Source of the DNA: Lonicera japonica
Lineage: Eukaryota; Streptophyta; Magnoliopsida; Dipsacales; Caprifoliaceae
Assembly (NCBI GenBank): GCA_021464415.1
Contig: CM038467.1
Coordinates: 48,917,715-48,981,714 of the forward strand
Length of the DNA: 64,000 nucleotides
Direction: 5' to 3'
Part shown: positions 9,692-20,563 of the stretch, one piece after another
How the letters are laid out: the number at the start of each line of letters is the position of its first letter
Numbering within the stretch: the stretch's first letter is position 1
Made by a program: the position numbers and the translations under genes
The notes under the pieces: model-generated
What the model saw: only the letters and a program-made list of their open reading frames with translations
Told to the model about the DNA's origin: nothing
Database searches by the model: none

Positions 9692-11037
9692 GCAGGCCAA
9701 CAGGTTCCTCTTCCTCTTATAGAGGAAACAGAGGTAGAGGAGGTCCTCCCAGATCTCCTGCTCGAAATATTGGTTCATCTGGGATTAAATCCCAACCTTC
9801 TTCTTCTCAGGTTAAACCACTGTCCCCTGGGACGTTCAAAGAAGCTCTTAAAGAGGAGGTACAGGTGGCTTTAAAAAAGTCACAACAAGATTTCGTTCTT
9901 TATTTACAAAAGGGTGATCAAAGATATGCTATGAATCCTGCGACTATTGCCCAAAGATATTTCGAAAACAATTTAGAGTTTCCTCTTATTAATGGGAAAC
10001 GCCGAGAGTATTATGAAGCTATTTTGAAAGATACCGAGAGTGTAGTATTTACACATATGAACAGAAATGTGGGTTCATTTAACCCAGAAATTGCCTTCAG
10101 CAAAGCCTTTATTAAGGGAGTTATTAGTATTGAAGAATGGGGATTAAATCCCAATAAAGAGCAACTATTAAGGACTAATTACTCCGATAATAGAGCTGAT
10201 CCCCGTGCCTATAATTACTGGGATTATATTGATGCTTGGAAAAAAGATTTTTTATATCAAAACCAATACAATTCCCATACTTGGTTTTTCCGTATTGACA
10301 GCATTAAAAATGATGATTCTTATTTAGAATCTCTCCCTCACTGGTTCTTTCAGTGGTTTATTCTTAATGGCCCTGAAGAGGATATTCTCCCAAATAACTT
10401 ATATGAGTTGTTTATTGCTTATAGCAAAAATCATCCGAAGCTTCTTATTAAGGAGCAACACCCTATTTATAATTTTGAGTTATTACACTTTTTTACTAAA
10501 TACCATATTCCATGGATATTCCAGTGGAATTATAATACTACCACTCGCAGTAATGGCTTATATTTATTAGTCCGTGACTATTATTATAAATGGTGGCAGA
10601 AGTTTGACACCACTGATCTTATAGTCCAAATTAAAAAAGACTTATTTGAATTTCTTGAGATCAATAAAAAATCTGCGGATGATGATGCTTTCTTAAAGAA
10701 GCAAGTTATTGAAAAATCTGAGTTTAAAACTCCTTCTTTGGCTTCTCTTAAAGAGAAATTCCCCAATACTCCTATTAAAGAGCTTAAAGCGAAGATTCTG
10801 CAAAATTTGGCCTCTCAATTGGATATGGATGAAGATTTCATGTCAGTATCCCAAGACTCAAAGTCTGAAATAAAATATGAACCAAGTAATCAGCTGGTAG
10901 ATATTGATGACGATGATAATTTTGCCGAGCCTAATGAAGATATGACAACACACATGGGTAGATGGCTCACTAGTCTATATGAAGACTCAACCACTCCACC
11001 TGCCAAGAAAGACAAAGGAAAAAATCAAGTGGAGTAA
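9688..11037 (+). CDS. Pararetrovirus ORF2, florendovirus-type protein of unknown function
   Basis: This is a 449-codon intact frame whose ATG overlaps the previous stop as ATGA, an arrangement described for florendoviruses and compatible with reinitiation. The N-terminus is Ser/Gly/Arg-rich (RGNRGRGGPP near residue 13), the middle is aromatic-rich (many Trp and Tyr around residues 170-310), and the tail is acidic (DIDDDDNF near 410). I see no motif of known function. Position and size match florendovirus ORF2, which lacks an assigned role; I do not claim it is the transactivator of other caulimovirids. There are no internal stops. Confidence 0.88.
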   Translation: MSRPTGSSSSYRGNRGRGGPPRSPARNIGSSGIKSQPSSSQVKPLSPGTFKEALKEEVQVALKKSQQDFVLYLQKGDQRYAMNPATIAQRYFENNLEFPLINGKRREYYEAILKDTESVVFTHMNRNVGSFNPEIAFSKAFIKGVISIEEWGLNPNKEQLLRTNYSDNRADPRAYNYWDYIDAWKKDFLYQNQYNSHTWFFRIDSIKNDDSYLESLPHWFFQWFILNGPEEDILPNNLYELFIAYSKNHPKLLIKEQHPIYNFELLHFFTKYHIPWIFQWNYNTTTRSNGLYLLVRDYYYKWWQKFDTTDLIVQIKKDLFEFLEINKKSADDDAFLKKQVIEKSEFKTPSLASLKEKFPNTPIKELKAKILQNLASQLDMDEDFMSVSQDSKSEIKYEPSNQLVDIDDDDNFAEPNEDMTTHMGRWLTSLYEDSTTPPAKKDKGKNQVE

Positions 11038-11252
11038 AATTCAAGGGTTAATTATGGATACCCGACAGCTTTATTAAAGCAAGAGATTCTTGGCTGAACG
11101 ACTGCAGCACCGGAGCACACGCAACCAAGAGTCAGCAATTAATTATTGCTTTATACTGTTTAAAACACTGTGTGTAATAATTTTAAGTTTACTGTTTGCT
11201 TTTACTGTGCATTGTACTATGCACTTTTACTGTTTGCTTTATCTTTTCCCTC

Positions 11253-11382
11253 TATTTAAGTCATGTTTGTCGACAGAGGGAGGCGTCTTGTTTTTTTTTC
11301 TTTTTCTCTTCTCTTTTCTCCGCTGTTTCCTTCTCTGTAATCTTTTCTTTTCTTTTCTATAATCTTGTTCAACTTCAATAAA
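11253..11382 (+). promoter_or_regulatory. Pararetrovirus promoter/terminator region: TATA-like box, pyrimidine tract, polyadenylation signal
   Basis: A TATTTAA box lies at 11253-11259. It is followed by a long C/T-only-like tract (about 11288-11365) and AATAAA at 11377-11382. In caulimovirids the single promoter lies upstream of the poly(A) signal, so the transcript is terminally redundant. The spacing of about 120 bp between box and signal fits that design. About 50 bases later TGGTAT (11434-11439) matches the first six bases of the usual initiator-Met primer site TGGTATCAGAGC, but the rest differs. Confidence 0.65.
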
Positions 11383-11439
11383 AGTTTGAGCTTTATGTAA
11401 ATCTATTCACATCTCTCGATCCTAGTTCTATTTTGGTAT

Positions 11440-11460
11440 GGACCAAATCGCTGGCATAAG
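11440..11460 (+). repeat. Right copy of the 21-bp terminal direct repeat of the pararetrovirus
   Basis: Identical to 4331-4351. It immediately follows TGGTAT at 11434, so the viral ends fall at or just after the putative primer site, where the DNA form of these viruses carries a discontinuity. Confidence 0.85.
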
Positions 11461-11861
11461 TAAAACAATAGACAGTCTAGTGCCTCTGCAATTTTTCTCC
11501 TTTCCCAAAGCAACGGTGAAAGAAGAAAATTGTTTTGGAAAAGGAGAAAATTGAAGAGACATTCGAGTGTTTATTGTTTTACTTACATCATGTATTTGGT
11601 CGTGCATGGATATGGATTCATCCTCTAAAATTTGATTAAATTTTATTAGATTAATTGAGAGAAAACTCATACCCAAGTTTTGTAAAATTTGTCTAAAAAC
11701 GTAATTAATTCATTTGAAACTTTAACAGCGATTTAGAGGCGTATGTTAAGTATTTTAAATTGATTAAATTAAAAAGTCAGGCCACATATTAAAAGATGCA
11801 TTGCATCTTTTTTTTTCTTTTTCAACAGTACGTGTACCTTTCACCTTACTTATTAAGCTAT
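11461..11861. other. No gene seen; AT-rich spacer
   Basis: A minus-strand open stretch at 11428-11676 begins inside the viral repeat and has no recognisable content. Nothing else is supported here. Confidence 0.55.
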
Positions 11862-11937
11862 GCTCCAGACCAGAAAAACAAGCGAAACAGAATGGTCAAA
11901 CAAGCTCAAGTGGCTGTACTCTTTCCTTGCACATGTA
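11862..11937 (+). pseudogene. 5'-end fragment of a second UGT93-like gene copy
   Basis: The ATG at 11892 opens a short reading M-V-K-Q-A-Q-V-A-V. It is aligned with A-K-E-A-Q-V-A-V at the start of the UGT pseudogene 630 bp downstream; both contain 'gctcaagtggctgta'. The leader just upstream (CAGAAA..ACAAG) is also shared. Homology fades after about 65 bp. It is best read as a relic of a tandemly duplicated copy that lost nearly everything. Its ATG is intact, whereas the longer copy has ACG at that position. Confidence 0.6.
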
Positions 11938-12522
11938 AATTGAATCTAGAATATTGAATACAAATCTTCGGGAGGAAAGAAAAAAGGGAGGAATATTGGG
12001 CACATTAAAAAATGGTCCCGCCCAAAAACCAAACTGACAAATGATACGTATATTAATTGGGCAACACTTATCCACAAATCCTAATACTAATTTTTAAAAG
12101 ATACAATAATACATTTGGTAAGAATAGGTGGTAAGATTTGTAGATAAGAAAAATATTTTTTATATTAATTTAAATGATAAATTTAATATTTTAAGTGGTA
12201 ACTTTGAAAATATATCGAGTACTATTTTTAGTAGATCGTTCTCACATATTGATCGACGCACTTAATTAAATTAGTAATTTAATCATTAAATACCTACATG
12301 TATCACATATTACACAATAAATAAATAAATAAATAAATAATAATAATAATTTAGCCACCTATTTTGACTTCACATTATGTCCAAGAATAATTATGTCCTA
12401 ATCCTAAGTTGAAAAACCATTTCACCTTCACCCTTATTTTTCCCTTTATAAGACAAACAAAACCAACTCACTCAACTACCCAGCAAACCTCAGAAACAAG
12501 AGTTAAAAAGAAGAAGAAAAGA
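11938..12522. other. AT-rich upstream region of the UGT pseudogene
   Basis: Contains an AAAT/AAT microsatellite at about 12319-12348 and a TATA-like stretch near 12440 ('ccctttataag'), about 80 bp before the lost start codon. This is a plausible remnant of the UGT promoter. No other feature was seen. Confidence 0.4.
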
Positions 12523-13889
12523 ACGGCTAAAGAAGCTCAAGTGGCTGTAATTGTAGTCCCTTTCCCAGCACAAGGCCACCTCAACCAACTCCTCCAACTC
12601 TCCTGCATAATCTCCACCTACAAAATCCCTGTCCACTTTGTCGGGTCCGCCACGCACAGCCGACAAGCCAAGCTCCGTGCCACCAGCTTATACCCTCTTG
12701 ATATCACCAACATCCATTTCCATGAATTCCTCACCCCTCACTTTCCTTCTCCACCCCCCAATCCAAACGTGTCCACCAAATTCCCCGCCCATCTCCAGCC
12801 CTCTTTTGATGCTTCCCTGCACCTGGGCAAGCCGGTATACTCGCTGTTACGTGAAGTCGCGGATACGGCCCGACGAGTTATTGTCATACATGACCCTTTG
12901 GCGGCTTTTGTCATTCAAGACACTGCTTTAATCCCAAATGCGGAATCCTATGTTTTTAACTGCCTTTCGGTCTTCACTCAGTTCTTAAAATTGTGGGAAC
13001 GTATGGGGAGGCCATTTGAAGTCGAAAATGTTCCGAAAGACTTACCATCGCCCATAGATGGATGTATCACCTTCGACATGATAAACTTTGCAGTTTCACG
13101 GCGAGATTTGTTGAAAAACCGAGCTGGAGATATATATAACTCGAGCAGGCTTGTGGAGGGTACTTACCTTGATCTACTGGGAAAGTAAATAAAGAATGGG
13201 AACAAGAAGCAATGGGCAATTGGGCCGGTTAAACTAGTGAAAATTAACCCAGGAGTTCAAAGACACAGCATAAATGCTTGGATTGGCTCAACCAACAAGA
13301 GTTGAGGTCGGTCATTTATGTGTCTTTCGGAACTATAGTTTCGATGACAGATGAGGAGATTTAAGAGCTAGCAATGGAATTAGAAAGAAGTGAGCAAAAG
13401 TTCTTGTGGGTGTTGAGGGATGCGAATAAAGGAGATATATTTGAAGGGGAAGTTAAGAGATACAAATTACCAGACAGATATGAAGAGAGAGTTGAAGGAG
13501 TACTTGGAATGGTGGTGAGAGATTGGGCTTCGCAATTAGAGATTTTGGCGCACGCGTCTACTGGTGGGTTTATGAGTCATTGCACGGAGGCAATTACTTA
13601 TGGGGTGCCTATATTGACTTGGCCAATGCACTCTGACCAGCCGAGGAACGCGGTATTGATTACAAAGGTTTTGGGAATTGGATTAATTTTGAGGGATTGG
13701 GAACACCGCTAGGAGGTGGTGAGAGCTTGTTCAGTTGAGAAATTGGTGAAAAGATTGATGGCATCGAAAGAAGGTGAAGAGACAAGAAAAAGGATCGAGG
13801 AGCTTGGGAGTGCCATTAGGCAATCGAAAGATGAATGTGGCATTTCTCGCATGGAGATGGACTCTTTCATTGATCACATTACAAGATAG
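12523..13889 (+). pseudogene. UGT93-like glycosyltransferase pseudogene (zeatin O-glucosyl/xylosyltransferase family)
   Basis: Family-1 glycosyltransferases of this type move sugar from a UDP-sugar onto a small acceptor; the UGT93 group includes cytokinin (zeatin) O-glycosyltransferases. The N-terminal half reads PFPAQGHLNQLL, with the catalytic-His position of the GHLNQ motif present. The C-terminal half carries the PSPG sugar-binding box. Lesions visible: start codon ACG at 12523 where the sister fragment has ATG; TAA at 13186; a one-base deletion near 13254; TAA at 13362 (AAA in the second copy); loss of 15 bp at 13581-13584 that removes the Gly-Trp-Asn-Ser-Cys core of the PSPG box; TAG at 13710 (AAG in the second copy). 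An upstream ATG at 12409 opens the same frame but gives an unusual basic leader and is unlikely to be original. Certainly non-functional. Confidence 0.88.
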
Positions 13890-14240
13890 GTTATTTTCTT
13901 CCTCTTGAGTGATGTAAATCACTGCAAAGTAGACTAGTAAATCTAGTCCGTTTGTTTAAAATTGTATGACCAAATTTCAACAGATAGTGTTTGCCTATAG
14001 CGATGAATCATTAGGCAAAAACTACTTGTCAAAAATCTGAACCATCTAATTGTAAACCACATGTCCAGATTTCTTCAACTCTTCCCTAGAGTGATTTGAG
14101 GAGCCCAATCCAACCAAGAAGATATCTTCTTTCTTTTCTTTATTTTTTTTCACTTTCAGTTATTTTGTACTTTTAGAGTCTATGTATGTACTTAATTCTG
14201 GCTTTTATTCCATGTCAAATATGCCATAAGCATGTACTAA
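13890..14240 (+). repeat. 3' flank of the UGT pseudogene, duplicated at 60328-61193
   Basis: Words such as 'gtgatgtaaatcact', 'ctgaaccatct', 'agatatctt' and 'cttttattccatgtcaaat' recur in the same order after the second UGT copy. The duplication therefore covered non-coding DNA as well, as expected for a segmental rather than a retroposed copy. Confidence 0.75.
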
Positions 14241-15215
14241 ATAATTTTAGTCAGATTCGATCCAAAAATTTCTGGTTCATTGTCAATTAAGATTTAAGAC
14301 ATGAATGATCTCATTAATTTAGAGCATGGTTTGCAACAGCCAAGATCTAACAGCCCGGGTTGCAATGTTCGTTAAGAGCATGGTCCAAAGTATTAGCCAA
14401 CACCGATCAGTTATGGCCGATACCGAGTTAAAATAGAGGGTGCCGAATCGCTATTATGACTCGATATGATTAAATTCATGGTATTTTGACATAACACCGA
14501 TATTTTACCGAAATCACACTGAGTCGCCAATATTTCATTGATATTTCACTCTGTATTGCAAAAAAACAAAAAGGTAACTAAAGTGACATAATTGTATAAT
14601 TGAATAAATAAAGTGACTAAAGGTACAAAAATACTAAAAAGAAAAATTAAAAAAATATTGCTGCATGTTGGACTTTAGAGACTTGGAGTGTAAAAAAAAC
14701 TGTTAATTTGTTATAAAGTAATTTTTTAAGCTTTGCTTAGTTAAATGGGCAACTATAGAATAAAAAAAATGTTGATTTGTTCAATTGTTCCAAAGTAATT
14801 TGTTAATCTTTGAGTAACATCCTTTACCCCCCACAAGTGCCAATTTGCAACCTCTTTTATATCCTCATTCCTCATCACCGGAATCCTTGAGTAATGATGA
14901 TAATTATAATCCATATCATTATTCTAGGCCTAATTAAACTTATATTTAAGATATTTTTGCTTTATAAGATTGTATTGTTACATATTTATTGAATTGTGAT
15001 GTAATATTATATTACCAAGTGCAATATAGTATTTCGATGTATGCTATGTAATTTGTACTAGATAATATTGCTATACTTATTTAATTGATCAATCTTATTA
15101 ATCTCATACTTTAGAATTTTTTTTATATTTTTTTGTGATTTTTTGGGCCTTTTAAATAATGAATCAGTCCGTCGGTCCGTATTAGCAAAACCGATATCTT
15201 AGTTGAAAATGAGTG
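14241..15215. repeat. AT-rich region bounded by a direct repeat; possible non-autonomous element
   Basis: The words GTATTAGCCAACACCGAT (14390) and GTATTAGCAAAACCGAT (15179) form an imperfect direct repeat about 790 bp apart, each in a CCGA-rich context. Between them there is only AT-rich DNA without open frames. This may be a short element, but no inverted ends or target-site duplication were found, so no class is given. Confidence 0.3.
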
Positions 15216-16395
15216 GCCGAGTTAACCTCCAAAACTGTGACTTTTTTCCATGGTTGAGAGGGCATGGGTGAGATGAGGCAAGGATAGGCATGGTGGTACT
15301 TGGCATGTAGCCATGAGAGAGGTAGGTATGAGGCCGTGTATGATATTTAGTATAAATATGTGTATCTGTTGTGATTGTTGAATTATATATTCCCACGGTT
15401 TTCTTTTTTCCTCTGTATTCGGTGTACTTTCCCATTTATATTTTTTCATCTACAAGAACTCACGGTAAGGACGGGGGATGGAGCAGTGGAAGTTCATGGG
15501 AGGACTCTAGAGTTAATTATAGTTCAATAGAGGATTTTCTGTTGTATTTTGAGATCATTTTAATTTGTAATATTATTGTATCCTATTTATTCATTTTTCA
15601 TTGCCCTGGATGGGCATGGCGTTACAGAAGTATCACATCAATAAAGCCATAAGAAAAAGGAAATCAATTAAAAAAAAAAGGGGGGGAGCCAGAACATTTG
15701 TCATAAAATTGGCCCGGGAAATATGCGTCATAACTATCATAAAATTCAACCCCCTCCCCCACCCACAAAAAAAGAAAAAAAAACACATAGGTTTCAATAT
15801 TATTAGGGAAGTTAAGAGAATGCATATATACTATATATACAAGTACGAATGACTTATCTCTTTTTTTTTTGTGAAGATAAATATGCCTTTTGATTTTAAA
15901 CAAATTATTTCAAGATTTACATTAAATAAAAAAAATAGCTCCATATATTTTTATGTCAGCATTATTATTCTAAATAAATTCAAACTCTATTTTATTTGGT
16001 TAAAATAATTAAACAAAGATTTTAAGATAGATTTATATTAAATAAAATAGTATATATAAGTGTATAACTCCATATATTTTTAAATTATTATTCCAAATAA
16101 ATTCAAATTCTATTTTATTTGGCTAAAATAATTAAACAAAGATTTTAAACAATAAATGTCAAATTCCGAACGTACTGTAGTTGAAGCATGTTGTCGACGT
16201 TGGTGGGGCACCACCTATACATTTCACCTACTTACGTGCGAGTTAGGCTTCACTATGTTACTAAGTACTCACATTAAATGAAGTATATATAAACATAACA
16301 CATATTTATTTATATAATATAATATATTAAATTAATATATACTTACATTTATATATTAATAAATTATTAATGTATCAAATATTTTAATTTTAATA
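15216..16395. other. No gene seen; spacer with an imperfect tandem duplication at 15905-16148
   Basis: Two copies of a unit of about 110-140 bp carry 'aactccatatatttttaa' type words, 'aataaattcaaa', 'tctattttatttgg' and 'taaaataattaaacaaagat'. Short open stretches at 15371-15852 are low-complexity and not supported as genes. Sequence just before 16396 (ending 'tttaatag') looks like an intron 3' end leading into the PMD exon. Confidence 0.5.
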
Positions 16396-17820
16396 GGAAT
16401 TTCCATTGGGGGTGAAAAATTATTGCTTCCTCCAGTACATGAGGACTCGACATTATCGGATGAAAACGGGACATTAGCTACTTACTTTTCATTTTTTTTA
16501 GATGAAATAAAATCTGGAGTGATAAAAGGTTCTTTTATCTCCGAATATCTAGGAAGTGACGATATAATAGAAGCTATTGAGGCAGAGGTTGTAGCTAGAT
16601 TATTCATATTCTACATTTTAAGGTATGTATTTTTCCCAACGGTAATAGTAGTTGCCCAATATTTTGGATAAATTATGTCATCGATGTCGAAAATGTAAGT
16701 CGCTACGACTGGGGATCAATTATTTTGATAAGAATGTATTTAAGTCTAGATGTTGCATCTCGGAGGTCAATTAAAAGCTTAAATTTCTTTTGGCAGCCAA
16801 TTGAGGTACATATAAATTTAAATATGACTTGTGGTCCCTTTTTTTTAACATTAAAATTATATCTTCATTTATGTATTTTAATACTTATTAATAAATTGCA
16901 GCTCTTTTTTTATGAGTACATGGCAACCGAATGTCCGCAGTTTGTCAGCAGATCACATCAAATTTGGCCTAAAATTCATCGATGGAGTTTGCAAAATATG
17001 GAGACTGCGAAAAATTCAGTCAGGTTCAATCTTGATGTTGCGGACCAGCGATTGGAGATGCATTCAATGCAGTCAATAATTTGGCAACCAAACACAAACG
17101 ATATTGCATTGCAATTCCCGATGCAACGAACTTCGTTAGACCTTTCACGATGCCGTTATTTGTTATTTGAACCCTAAATCGGAGGAAACTGTTATTTGGG
17201 TGAATAATGCTACCGGCAAATTATTGGGGGAACTACGATTCCTAATGATCCTCTAGTTAAAATAAGTAAGATCTCTCGAGATGTTTTTAATCATTATGCC
17301 CAATATGGTTAGGAACCATGTACTATGTTTCTATCTAAAATGACAAAAGAACTTTATGAAGAATATTGGGAGGGCATATGTATTTGGCGGATCATAATTA
17401 CCACCAATTGGTAGAGGGTTGATGTTGTTGGATATGCAGTGTTGGTAGGCCGTGATGTTGAAATGCCATGTACGCCATAGGAGGTGGTAGGAGAGGTTTA
17501 TAATAGTCAAAGTGGTTCTTCCTCGTCACAACCGTTGGCACCTGGTTGGAGTTATACCATTTATACTTCGAATTGTGAAACAATTCAACTGCCTTTGCCA
17601 CTAAATAAACCTTCAATAGAGGCCCAGCAGCTATGACGCGGTCGCGAAATATATGGTGAAATCTTTACATCAGCGCAATGAATTGTACCAACCAATTAAA
17701 ATATTAATTATTCATGCATTCGGCTGAAATGGCACAACAATTAAAGAAAAAAGATCATCAACTATTGGAAAAAAACACTGAGATAAAACGGTTGCGTCAG
17801 AACTCCTAATCATATTCACA
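16396..17820 (+). pseudogene. Plant mobile domain (PMD, MAIN-like) gene relic, copy 1
   Basis: Three PMD blocks are readable. An exon at 16396-16670 follows an AG acceptor and contains ARLFIFYILRYVFFP. After a one-base frame change near 16632, RYDWGS...LNFFWQPIE runs to 16805. After a GT-AG intron (16806-16901), a clean exon contains WPKIHRWS and IIWQPNTND up to a stop at 17177. Further decayed sequence ends in a Lys/Glu-rich coiled-coil-like stretch near 17720-17808. The first exon is missing or unrecognisable. PMD proteins act in the nucleus (MAIN/MAIL1 in Arabidopsis) and the domain is also carried by transposable elements. This copy lies about 680 bp upstream of a PIF/Harbinger transposase on the same strand. 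Confidence 0.75.
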
Positions 17821-18497
17821 ATGGCATAGCCTTGATGATAATTAGTTCTATTATGTTATTTAATTATGTTATTGTGCTATTTACTTTTTAATGTTAGTGT
17901 TTTAAGTAATTGAATAATTGTTCGGGCCATTTGTTTATTATGTAAAATACATATCATAAACTGTGCTTACTCGAGCTGTTGAATACAAACCATATAAAAA
18001 TATTTTGTTCATAGGAAAGAATTTAAAAGAGTTATAAAATTGTAGGGTAAAAAACACAATTTATTAAAATTATGCTGCACACCATAAAAGTATATAAAAA
18101 GGTGTATATATATAAAAGTAAGTTTATATATAAATTTATGTGTATATATAAAAGTGTATATATATATATAATTATATGCTCGACGTATATTGTCTATCCA
18201 AAGTTCAATCACTCAAAACTATTTATGTGGGAAAGATTATAGAAAGATTTGTATACAATCCTTTATTCAGTAAATTTTCCTTTTTCTTCTACTTTAACTC
18301 TTTGGGGTATAGTTAAAGAAAAAAATACTGTCAGATAGCAAAATATTTGGATTGACTCCTCTTCTGCACAATACCTACAATTCTACACATTATCTTCTAT
18401 AAATGAATACAAATATTTCAAATACAATTCATACAGTACAATTATTCAATCTCTTCCCAACTAGCCTGAGTGTTTTAAAATATATCATAAATAAAAT
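17821..18497 (+). promoter_or_regulatory. Putative promoter region of the first Harbinger transposase
   Basis: AT-rich, with TATATA microsatellite blocks at 18105-18175. A TATAAAT box at 18399-18405 stands 93 bp before the transposase ATG (18498). No Harbinger inverted repeat end was recognised here, which leaves the left border of the element open. Confidence 0.4.
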
Positions 18498-20340
18498 ATG
18501 TCTACTTCAAAAGGTTTTTACGAGCAAGATAATGTTGATGAAGAAATGATATTGTTATCTGAACAAATGGCAAACTTAAATGAAGATTATGATGATGATG
18601 AAGATGTTGCATATAATGAAACGAGGAGGTAAAAATCTATATCAAATATTAATATTTTGGAGACGACTGAAGTATCTATAAAGAGATATAAATACTGACA
18701 AAGACAGGCTGCTCATTCAAGGCTGTGGAAGGAGTATTTTGTGGAAGATCTTGTTTATCCCGAAATTGATTTTCGGCTCCGCATGCGACCAAGCCTATTC
18801 AACCGCATCCTAGGGGCTGTGGCCAACTACGATAACTATTTCGTCTAAAAAAAAGGTTTAGGCCGTCTTGGGTTAAGCCCCCACAAAAAAATTATTGTAG
18901 TACTACGATATATGTGTTATGGGGCATGCGCTGATATATGGGGAGAATACCTTGCAATAGCTGAGTCGACTTCAATAGTGTCATTAAAACAATTTTGTAA
19001 TGCTATTATAATTGTATTTGGTAGTGAGTACCTTAAAGCGCCTACAACAGTAGATGTGCATCATCTTTCAATTGAAAATTCTGCTCGTGGATTCCCTGAG
19101 ATGCTTGGGAGTATTGATTACATACATTAGACGTGGAAGAATTGCTCAGTTGCATGGCAAGGGTCGTATCGTGGTCATAAGCACACTCCAACAATAATAT
19201 TAGAAGTTGTTTGTGACGCCCCAAATCCCGTTATGAGGTTTAGACCTCCGGGACCTTGTTAATCACGGTGCCGTATGCGACGGCGGGTCTAATGTACTTA
19301 ATTTAAAACTAATATAGTAGAAAGTCGCATGTAAGGCTACATTTTTCAGAAAAATTTAGCATGTAGAGTTCGTATTTTCAATAAAACCAACCTGTAAATA
19401 AGAAAATAAAGCTTCACTAGAAACTTAACTCCACATCCATAATGATTTACAATCCACACAATTTAATACTTCAAAATATATACCAATCCCTCCAACGAGG
19501 TCCCAAAAATAATAAATGGCCTTTACGACACTTATTAAAAGAATTTAATACAAATGAATGATACAATAAAATTAAATGGTTATAATATCTATAATCTATA
19601 AGGAACGAGTCATACATGGACAACTACAAGCATTTAGGGTCATAAGAGGTTTCTAATTTCGTATCCATGCTGCCCCAAGGAGGTACTTGCAAAACTTTTG
19701 GAAAATGGGAATGAGCCAAACACGGGCTTTGTGGGAACTATAGGGTTTTGTATAAGAAAATATACATTGGAAAACACATGCAATGTGCAGTAGTGAAAAT
19801 AGTTGAAACTATGTTTATATGCTTTTACAATTTCTATATAAGTATTCAGCGTATATATATGAGTATAAAGCATTATGTTTAAATATAATAAAACCATGTT
19901 ACATGCAATGCATACCAAGTGCTATCCCAACCCCGAAGATACAATAAATAATATATCGTCAAAATATGAGTAAGTCACAATAATATAATATATCATAGAG
20001 AAGAGCAGGCACTAATCTTATAAACAACATCAGTCTCATCTCACAACATGCATCTAGGATTTACTCTACTGTGTATAGCGATCGCGATCTAAGCACCCAA
20101 GGCTAGGGTATGCAGCCCCCAAGGCTGGGTCCCCCCGTGGACTACCTAGATGTGCAGGGTATGGCGCCTTGCGCGGTCCCCCTAGCTGGACCATAGAGTA
20201 TGCTGCTTCCAAAGTAGGGTCCCTTTACGCGGAACAGGGTATGTAGCCACCAAGGCTAGGTCAACCCCATAAACCATTAGTGCCTTACAAAACCAAGAAA
20301 TCAATAAAAAGTATTCTCCCAAAGAATATACTTATTCTTA

Positions 20341-20372
20341 GTACACACACACACACACATATATATATATAT
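20341..20372. repeat. CA/TA compound microsatellite
   Basis: A run of about nine CA units followed by TATATATATATA inside the first segment of the minus-oriented solo LTR. Confidence 0.9.
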
Positions 20373-20563
20373 TAAATCATATCTCCATAATAATTTCGTA
20401 AACCAAAAGCATATCGAGTTTTCACATACCAACATATGATCTATACACTAGCTATACGTATAACTGAATATATATACGTGATTGGTAGAAAATTCAGCGA
20501 TGACGAGAATAGTTCTAGCTTAAAATGTATCAAATATACATGTGACATTTAAGAAACTAATAC

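Larger units (their letters stand above)
4331..11460 (+). mobile_element. Endogenous pararetrovirus (Caulimoviridae, florendovirus-like), near-complete
   Basis: One genome-length copy of a plant pararetrovirus is integrated here. Gene order is movement protein, coat/zinc finger, protease, RT, RNase H, then a separate second ORF that starts at an ATGA overlap. This order, the ATGA junction, and the absence of LTRs and integrase fit florendoviruses. A perfect 21-bp direct repeat marks the ends (4331-4351 and 11440-11460), giving a unit of about 7.1 kb, as expected when a circular genome was opened near its priming site. A TATA-like box, a pyrimidine tract and AATAAA lie after the last ORF. The three frames contain no internal stop; the single visible break is a frame change at a C7 run (6164-6170). 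No expression or infectivity is implied. Confidence 0.92.

Noticed and set aside
12409..12522. Extended N-terminus of the UGT reading from ATG 12409.
   Set aside because: The basic leader it adds is not seen in family members, and the sister fragment has ATG at the position that is ACG here. The upstream ATG is probably 5' UTR sequence.
14321..14345. TTAGAGCATGG as a possible left end of the first Harbinger element.
   Set aside because: Only the first seven or so bases resemble GAGCATCCCC; the rest does not match either right end.
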